Shown here piece by piece: positions 55,836-64,000 of a DNA stretch of 64,000 nt; within the stretch, counting starts at the first letter, position 1; every line of letters starts with the position of its first letter. A model generated the notes under the pieces. That model saw only the letters and a program-made list of their open reading frames with translations, was not told the origin of the DNA and made no database searches. This DNA comes from Rotaria sp. Silwood1 (lineage: Eukaryota; Rotifera; Eurotatoria; Philodinida; Philodinidae): contig CAJNOP010000022.1 of NCBI GenBank assembly GCA_905250075.1, positions 1,265,981 through 1,329,980 on the forward strand. Reading direction: 5' to 3'. The position numbers were made by a program, and so were the translations under genes.

Positions 55836-58800
55836 ATGAATGTTCTCTTACGTTCAATCAGTAAAGATGATAATGAACAATTAAAACAAAAACTAAAATT
55901 TAATCGTTTTTTATCATTTAATGAACATACATTATTATCTATTGAAAATTATCATTATTTAAATAAAGAAGTATGTAATTATTATCTAATAACAATATAA
56001 TATTAATTTAATCGTATTATTATTATTATATTCTATTTAGTTTATAATAAAAGAAACTAAAAATAAACTAAACAAAAATTTTTCTATTTCATTTACTTAT
56101 CTATGTAAACAATGTTTAAAAATTTTTGCTTGTGATTACGGACTTAATTATCATATTAGTATGTCTCATCCAAATCAATCAATAATATGTTCGGATTGTA
56201 ATATTAAATTTCGTACACATCGTGCACTTAAAAATCATCAACAACGTTTACATTCAATTTATTCAAAAGATGATTTACCTGATTATAGTTATATATCATC
56301 ATATTTAGTTACGCCTTTTTCAACAAAACAATTTCCATTGATAGCTAAAAATGCATGTGAACAAAAACGTTTACCATTAGGTAATTTTTCATCAAAATTA
56401 TTTCAATGTCATCAATGTTTATTATCATTTCCATGTTCAAAAACATTAAAATATCATTTATTAAATAAACATGAACAATATGAATATAAAATTTGTCAAA
56501 ATATTCTTTATGATATTATTTTACAAGTTGAACAAAATTTAACTATAATAAATAATAATGATATTGAATCAATAAAATTTCTATTATCAAAACAAGCATC
56601 ACATTTTGGACTTATTGATAAACAATTAGCAAAAAAAATTCATTATATAAAACAAGAACAATATAAACTTGTATTTCCTACATGTCAACATCAAAATCGA
56701 ACATGTGCTAATTTATGTTTAAATCATCTTTCATCATATAATCAACTTATGCAAAATTATCCATATAAAATAGCTAAATTACCAAAAGGTAATCCATTTG
56801 TACAAGGTTCTATTTTATCAAAAACATTAAATAAATCATCAATGAATACTTCAATAGTATCGAAAGAATCTTTAAGTACGAATCAAAAACGTTTATCATT
56901 AAAACGAGTTAAATCATTATGTTCAGATGATTTAACGTCATCACCATTAAAAAAAAAATTTCTTGCAGTTGTTGAACAACAATCGAAAGTAATTCAATGA
57001 TATTTTGAAAAATAATTTTATTCATTTGTTGATTTATTTGTTTTCTTTTTGTTTAGACAAATGAAACAAAATTTTTTTCTGGTGAACAATCTTCATCTAC
57101 TGTAATCTCATCGAAAAAAACCGTAGTTAAAAATAATCCGATTTATGGTAAATTATTCTTTATCTTGTATTTAATCCTCCTATACAGATGTTATCAATGG
57201 AATGAGTATTTATTATGCCAAGATTATCAATGAAAGTCTCAGACTGTGAACAAGATTTTTTAGTTACTTTTTACAGTACTGAACCTAGTGTAGTTTTGCT
57301 CGTTTTTATTGATTTTCACGGTTTGAATGTTCAAGAAAAAACGATCAAAAACTTCGAGTCAACTAAATTTTCAGTCTAGATAAAAAAAAACGCTAGCTCT
57401 CCATTGTGACCAACCGCCTCGCACTATGCAACAAGTGAATTCGAAGCATACGGAATACATCAATGTCGACTACAAAAAGTTACCCACTGACTCATAACAT
57501 AAACAAATAATTCCTCGTCTAAAAATTTCAACTTTATTTCTTGAATGCTAACCACAGACTATCAAAAACTCTTAAAAGTCAGCAGCTGTCAAATGATATT
57601 CTCATTGCATAAAATTTCATTTTTTTATGTGATAGCTTATCAGTCTACTACTCTCCTACAACTTTAAAAAAACTTAGATCTTAATAAAAATAAATTTAAA
57701 AATATACAGTCTATTTTGAAATTTAACTTTGTACCTGATTTAGCTTGTCTAACTAACAATAGTAGCCGAGAAATGAAAAAGTCCGTCAAGCAAGAGCAAT
57801 AATACTTGTGACTTCTTCAAGGTAACTACGTAAACATAAAGCAACATGTTACTTGCAAGTACGTTTAATAATAGCTTTTGCCAGTAAAAAAAAACATAAA
57901 ATTTATCATTTCTTGTGAAGAAATTATGAATTTATTAGAGAGAGCCAGCCAAAATACGGCATGAATATTGTTCTATATTACCTAACTAAACAATATTACG
58001 GATCGGAATCTCAAGAGATGTATGACTTTGACTCGGTCGTTTTGTGGAGCTGAAATTCGGTGCGGACCGGTTGAAAAAACTTCAACTGATTTGACATCTG
58101 TCTTTTATTTATTAAAATGTGTTATAATTATTGTTTTTCTTTATTTCTTAGTGCGTTCGCTCTCTTCTATGTCGAGTAATTCATCAATATCAACTCGAGC
58201 ATCATCAAAAAGTTCAAGACAACAACTTGCAACATCATTAAAACGTAGTATATCACCAACAATTACCCTAGCAGTTGAACGTTCAGCACAGAAACGTCGC
58301 CGACAACGTGAACAAAAAAAAGCAAAAACTTCACCAGCATCCAGTGTTATTATTAAAATTACTGATGATATTGAACAAGAAAATGACGATGACGATGACG
58401 ATGACGATGATGATGATGATGATGATAAGAATAATAATATTGTTTCTAGAAAAAGTGAACAACCAAAACAACAACGTCGAAATAAACAACGACAAGCATC
58501 AAATAGTTCAGTTGAATATGTACAAATATTAAATCATGATCAACAATCAATACCATCTTTAAATAATATTGAAAATTTAAAAGTTACATCAAAAATAGAT
58601 GATGAAGAAATTATTATATGTGATTCACAACCATCAATTAAAAAAACTATTTCATCGTCAAATAAAAATTATTCAGAAAAATCTGTTCATAGTAACGGTA
58701 TATACAAAAGTCATGGTGATCAGGTAATGCTAGAATAATAGTTTGACGTTGAATACAAAAGTTAATTGAATTTACGAAGAAAAGAAATACAGAAGCTACT

Positions 58801-60700
58801 TATAAGAGAACCTCTTCATATGTCTCTATTCGAATTTTTTATAATGTCTATTTTCTGGAGTCGAGGATTTCTGAAAATATCGAATCTCTAGAAAAGAATT
58901 CAGCAGCTTAGGCAAATATTAGAGAGCCTCAAAAGAGGTTCCATCAGTAGTTTCTATTAGTGGATTAATCCTTATCGAAGACCGTTGTAAAACATATTTA
59001 TTCAATTTTTGCTGAATTTATATTTTATTGAAGAGAATCTTCGGTTTTTCTTTATCGACTAAGGTTGATTTATTGAGAGAAAACTTTAGAGAGTAAAAAG
59101 AATGTTTGTTAAAATTAGAATTAAAGGTGAATAGTGAGCAACTTAATTTTGTTCTACTTTGTCGCACTGGACCAGACATCGTGTAGAATTGTTTCTCTTT
59201 TCATTTAAATAATATGAGTATCTTTTCAACTAATAACACTTAAAAGAAAAGCGATGATAAGGTCTTATCTAATTGTTCTATTATTGTCATTTCAATATCG
59301 AAGATGTCTTATTCCATTTAACTGAGAATTGGGCAGCTTTAGAGTTTTCGTCAAGAGTTCATTATTTCTGTATTGTGTCACTTCAGTTGGCTCACTGTGA
59401 AGTAGATAAAACAAAAGCACCAGTTGTTGTGTGCCGTCGTGTGCTCATAAGCAAGTTCCTCACCTAATTCGATCGCTTTTGAATTGAAACTATATGTGCA
59501 TCGTGTAGATTCAAATGAGCTATGAATAGCCTAAAAAGAACTTGAGTTTTTAGCCTACTGCTGTGGGTACACTTCAGTTTTACAATAGTTTTAGCTTCAA
59601 TGCCGTTCTCTTCTGAGGAACATAAGGAAAACTGATTTTTGAATTCACTTTTGAAACTTAACACAGAAACAGACCTTAAAAAGAAGAGTTTGTTGTGAAA
59701 ATATTGGGACTTTTGATCTGTCTCGAACCAAAAATAAGACCATCAATTCTACCTGTCTGTATAAGTGGTGAAAAGATATACTTTCACCATAACCATATCT
59801 TAGAATATGCATGATGAAAGGAATTTGAAATTTTTCATATTAAACGGTTCTTCTTAAGGCTTCTTTCTATGAAAAGTTTCACGTTAGAATTCAGAAATCA
59901 GCTTTTCTAATGTTCCTACGACGAGCCACGGCATCGAATCAGAAAAATACTGTCAAATTGGTGTATCTCCACACCAATAAGCTGAGAGTCCTAACTCAAA
60001 AGGATTCTAATTAGAATTGCCTCAACCTAAACTATAACAAAGTCTTATTTATTCATAAATATTCACAGCAGAGCTTTGTAAAATCCGTAGTTAGCTTCCT
60101 CTTTGATATATGATTGCAAATAATAAAAACTTGTTCTCTTTTAAATACGTCAGATTAAAAAAAACGGATAGTTTTTGAAAAACACTCTACCTGTTAAAAA
60201 AAATAGCTATTCGAAAATTATATGCAACTTCTGATTCTTTTCAGTTCTAACTTATTTGAATCCATGATGTTTTACAAAAATGAGTTCTCTACAGCAAAAA
60301 AAAATCAAGACTATCCTATTATGTCATTTCGAGAAGTTATTAATTACAAAAAAAAGCCTATATTGTTTCGTATATATATTTAAGCAGACTTTTAAATTTC
60401 TTATTTTTTTTTTTAATACCAACATGATTCTCGTCTTTCACTAATGTTTTATTCCTAATGAACCAATGTCAAAGCAGAAGAAATTCTCATTCTACCTGAT
60501 TACATTTTATTCTCCTCTTATTGATTTTTTATTTTTAGTCATCGGATTATGATGAAAACGTTCGTGTTCGTTGTAAAATTTGTGGTGAAATACTTCAGGG
60601 ACGAAGTCGTTTTTCAAACCATGTGTTAACAATGCATTCACATCTCGTCAAAAACAATATATCCAATATAAAACAACAGCCAACCACGACAGTTCGATGA
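55836..60700 (+). CDS. C2H2 zinc-finger protein with scattered fingers and an Asp run
   Basis: Five exons (55836-55970, 56041-56988, 57057-57147, 58152-58723, 60539-60700) join in frame to 635 residues. Four C2H2-like fingers are visible. Two lie close together (CKQC...H....H at about residues 65-85 and CSDCNIKFRTHRALKNHQQ at about 92-115), a third near 168-190 (CHQCLLSFPCSKTLKYHLL), and a last one in the final exon (CKICGEILQGRSRFSNHV). Between them are Ser-rich and Lys-rich stretches with likely nuclear signals (KRRRQREQKK) and a run of about 15 aspartates (58386-58428). The irregular spacing differs from tandem KRAB-type arrays and suggests a nuclear DNA- or RNA-binding regulator. I cannot name an orthologue. 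Introns 3 (1.0 kb) and 4 (1.8 kb) are long. AATAAA at 60909-60914. Confidence 0.85.
58386..58428 (+). repeat. GAC/GAT trinucleotide run encoding polyaspartate
   Basis: An in-frame run of GAC and GAT codons in exon 4 of the zinc-finger gene, first alternating and then pure GAT. It is prone to length change without loss of frame. Confidence 0.85.
58724..60538. other. Intron 4 of the zinc-finger gene, 1.8 kb
   Basis: No convincing gene inside. Short open frames (for example 59273-59467) have no motif. No repeat recognised. Confidence 0.5.
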
Positions 60701-62798
60701 GAAATGCACAATGTTCTATATTATAGATTAGTTCGTCTTTCGTTTTTTCAAAGCTATTTGACTAAAGTTAATTTTAAAATATCGATAGAACCAAAGACAA
60801 AAGTTCTTCAATATGAATGTCTGGTTATCAAAAAAAATGTTTTACAATTGTTTTCTTTTTCTTGTATTTGCTGGATTTTGTTTGTGACTTTTTTTTTGTG
60901 CTTATGTCAATAAAATGGTACGAATGAACTACTTCATTAAATTGCAGCAGAGATAGCTGATAGACATTATTTCATACTATATATATATATCAGTCAACAT
61001 GTATTAAATGAAAATGAGTGTATTTGCCTTACACATAACTCAGTATCCATTGAAGTAGTACAACTGCAATAAACATGAATAGTCTTCTATTAGTAGTTTT
61101 ATAATAATTCAAACTATTTTCAAGCACAGGCCACATAACAACGAGGTTTGAACGAACTACAGCAGGCACTGTTTTATTCAGTGTGTGGGTCGATGGATTG
61201 CCACCCACTGACGATTGGGTAGATCTTCCCCCAGTCTGTGGTGCTTTTATGTATTGTGTCTCTATGCTCTCGATGATAGATGTTTATCTTCATGGTGTTT
61301 TAAATGACCCGTCTGAAAGAGAAAATTTGAATAAAACATTGAAAACAAAGTGAAACACTTGTTTCTCCTTTCCGGAAGCCTAACAAATCTATGCAGTTCA
61401 TCTAAATTGTAGTACGAAAGTACATTTTTTTGAGCTGTTCACAGTAATATTTATCCATTGACAGATACTTGCAAGACATTTTTGAGGAGATAATGAATTT
61501 TATGTGACTACATGTTGGATCGTACTTTTGTAATGACTTGAACTTGCATTCCTTCATTACAAGTATGATAGAACTGTACAAGAAACTTAAGCTAGATCAG
61601 TGCACCATCTACGGACGATACTGCTTCGATATCATTCTCTCGTCAATAAACCAGATTGAAATTTAGCGAAGACAAATGTTTACATATTTCTTTACGTGCA
61701 CGTATTTTGAAACAAATTGCGATTTCTTTTCTATTCTACATTGGTATTAAAAGCTAAAAAAATATGATTTCGAAATAAAATAAGAACCGTTCCGTGTAAA
61801 CGGCACTTGGCAAAATTCATTGTGTGCTGCCTCTGTAGATTGTCGATGGCAATACTTCAAGGAGACAAAATGCTATAAATATGCGGTTTTCATCAATCGA
61901 TAAAGAGTTCTACAGAATATAAGCTTACAAAAATATTAATAATCATAGCACGCTTCAGTATTTTATCGACGAAACGTATCTAAAAATAGGCTCGTTAAAC
62001 TATGAAATTTAGATAAATTGGGTTGAAACTTGTAATGCGTGTAGGTCAACTATAGTGCAATGTGATTGAAAAATCTCAGCGAAAAATCTCTTAACGGGCT
62101 TGAGTGGTATAGAAACTTTAAGTTTTTCCTGCACAACACTTCAATATACTTCCTATTTGAGCTAATGGACTCATCTTTTATATGGATAAATATCGCAGAC
62201 TTGACTTCACTTCAATGCAATAACATCCTAAGTTGTTCATCCAAATGAGAAAAATATATTTCCTAGTATGATTTTCGCCAATTTTCCTTATTTGTATGGG
62301 CATGTTAATATTGTATTCCATGTAATTGAAGCTTAAACAATGATATTTGTCTACAGAAAAAGATGAGTCTATTAGTTCTAATAGGAAGTGCATTGAAGTC
62401 TTTTACACGAAGAGCTGATAATTTATATACAATTGAAATTCTCTAAGAAATTTTTTTGATGAAATTTTTAGAGTAGATTGCATTACCTTTGAGTTATATA
62501 AACTACAAACTTTGCAAATAAAATATTCTTGGGACTGTTATAATCCTTGGTTTCTCTATTTGGATCATTTATGAAATAACTACAGTGGAATGAGATCTAA
62601 AGTTATTGATTTTGTATGTAGAAAAATAGAGAAACTTGAATAAACTCTAATGCATATTTTCAATTTTTATTTATTGAAATATTTTAGAATTAAAAATTGT
62701 AGTAAAAAAAGCTAATTCTAGCTTCAAAATCATTTAGCCACGTAAATAAAGCATGATAGAGTTCAATTTATTGATACAAATGTCAAAGAAGCGTTCAA
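60701..62798. other. Convergent intergenic region, no gene seen
   Basis: Lies between the 3' ends of the zinc-finger gene (+) and the PRUNE-like gene (-). It holds the zinc-finger polyadenylation signal at 60909-60914 and a (TA)n run near 60981. Nothing else is recognised. Confidence 0.5.
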
Positions 62799-64000
62799 TT
62801 AAATAAAGTCTTTGATAAATTTTTCAATAAGCGGTAATATTTGTTTACGAGACGCATGAACATTTTTTTGATCAAATAATTTAATATGTGATTGATTTAT
62901 CGGTAAAACATGTTCGTGTAAATCAAGTTTAAGTTCTTTGTTTTGAATATATTCACTAAGCGGCTGTATGTATTCAATCTTTTTAATATAAAAACCTAAT
63001 TGACGTTTTGTTTCTTCATTCTTCACTTCTACAGATGTCATAATAACACCATCAGCATTGTCATTTTTTGATAAAAATTCATGTATATCATTCAATATTT
63101 TTAATTCTGCAATCAATTTCTAAGAAAATAATAAAATTGAAATAAAAAGAATATTCTAACATTCTTCTCTCCACAGAATAGAAGTACAGCTTCAAGTCTA
63201 TTCAAGTGTTACTTCTTAGCTGTATCTAATATCGGTTTTTCTAAATGTTTTTCTATTAATGATCAAACAAATTTCTTTTGTCAGTCAACTATTTAGAAAC
63301 TAACGAATAGGAAAATAGGCATACTTTATTATTCATTCTGTTATGAGAGATTATACACAGTCTAGAAATGAAATATTGAAAATTCTAATTTATCGAATTT
63401 TGTACACTTCTGTGCTTGTTAGCAAATCAAACCATTGGTACAACACAAAAAAAGTTGATTGCAATAGAAGCCTAGTGAAGTACTATTCTCTGGGAAGGTT
63501 TACATAGATTTACCTCAACTGTATAATTCATTGGTAAACTAGACATAATAAGACGAAAATTTGGTGTAACAATTTGTTTAGCATCTTTTTGTAATAAATC
63601 TTGAACCGATAACCCTATATATTTTGAATATTTAGATTTATTTTTTTTTGTTTGTTTTCAATATTTCATTACCTGTTACATCACAAGAACTTTGTCTTAA
63701 ATTTGTATATAGTTCTAAACTATCAGTAGATGGTGAACGAAAGCTTTGAAGTTTAGCATATATTTGTCGATCTTTTTCTGTTGTTTTACCAGCACTTGGT
63801 GAAAAATTAATGGTATCAAATAAAATTGGTCCTTGAATAAATTTTAAAGATATTTGTTTTGTTTCTATTTCTTTCGTTAATTTATTTACCAGTTAATAAA
63901 TATGCGATTTCTTCTGTTATTTCAAAATTTGATTCAAATAATTTTTCAGCAATCAGCGTACAACATGAACCAACAGGTTCAATTTTAATTGCCGATGAAC
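62799..64000 (-). CDS. PRUNE-family DHH/DHHA2 exopolyphosphatase-like protein, 3' part
   Basis: PRUNE proteins are DHH-superfamily phosphoesterases acting on short-chain polyphosphate or cyclic nucleotides. Four exons are seen on the minus strand (window edge 64000-63890, 63831-63673, 63614-63514, 63119-62799), about 230 residues; the N-terminal DHH part lies beyond the window. The visible part has PVGSCCTLIAEKLFE (the GSC helix of the DHH domain), GPILFDTINFSPSAGKTTEK (with the conserved LxDTxN and KxTxKD blocks) and GLSVQDLLQKDAK at the start of the DHHA2 domain, which runs to the stop. Introns are 58 bp, 58 bp and a longer 394 bp. There is no long C-terminal extension, unlike vertebrate PRUNE2. 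No defect is seen. Confidence 0.88.

Overview
The window looks like AT-rich nuclear DNA of an animal. Its genes are ordinary metazoan housekeeping genes with GT-AG introns, mostly 50-80 bp and a few much longer. A bdelloid or other rotifer is my best guess. It rests on base composition, intron style, the lectin/CUB and leucine-rich-repeat content, and a T-rich AG splice acceptor directly upstream of nearly every start codon, as expected for spliced-leader trans-splicing. Nothing in the window proves the species, and no rRNA, tRNA or CRISPR was seen.

Layout. 0-6.3 kb has no intact gene but carries a decayed hAT DNA transposon (3316-5587) with a perfect 8-bp target duplication, inserted in an exon-like reading frame. 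6.3-7.2 kb (-) is NDUFS7 of respiratory complex I. 7.2-14.4 kb is nearly empty apart from a 124-bp palindrome and one orphan exon candidate. 14.4-15.1 kb (-) is a small leucine-rich-repeat gene. 15.1-21.3 kb is empty.

21.3-36.2 kb is the dense part. MITD1 (7 exons, +) has a 7.8-kb second intron that contains a complete four-exon gene on the same strand. That gene encodes a predicted 2312-residue cell-surface protein with eight lectin(SUEL)-CUB modules, one fibronectin type II domain and one membrane anchor. Pyrroline-5-carboxylate reductase follows MITD1 by 163 bp and TMEM70 lies 2.2 kb further on, with a GC-rich fold-back element between them.

36.2-44.6 kb holds a long inverted repeat and no recognisable gene. 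44.6-50.4 kb (-) is SUPT16H/SPT16 of the FACT histone chaperone, in 23 exons. 51.0-53.0 kb (-) is an unrecognised secreted protein built from tandem ~85-residue repeats, roughly one exon each. 54.0-54.8 kb (+) is eIF3j, 55.8-60.7 kb (+) is a five-exon C2H2 zinc-finger gene, and 62.8-64.0 kb (-) is the C-terminal part of a PRUNE-type DHH/DHHA2 phosphoesterase that runs off the right edge.

Most genes are unrelated in function: respiration and its assembly (NDUFS7, TMEM70), abscission (MITD1), proline synthesis, chromatin and translation. The observations most worth following are the nested lectin-CUB gene, the start-proximal splice acceptors, the exon-per-repeat secreted protein and the three unclassified inverted-repeat elements.
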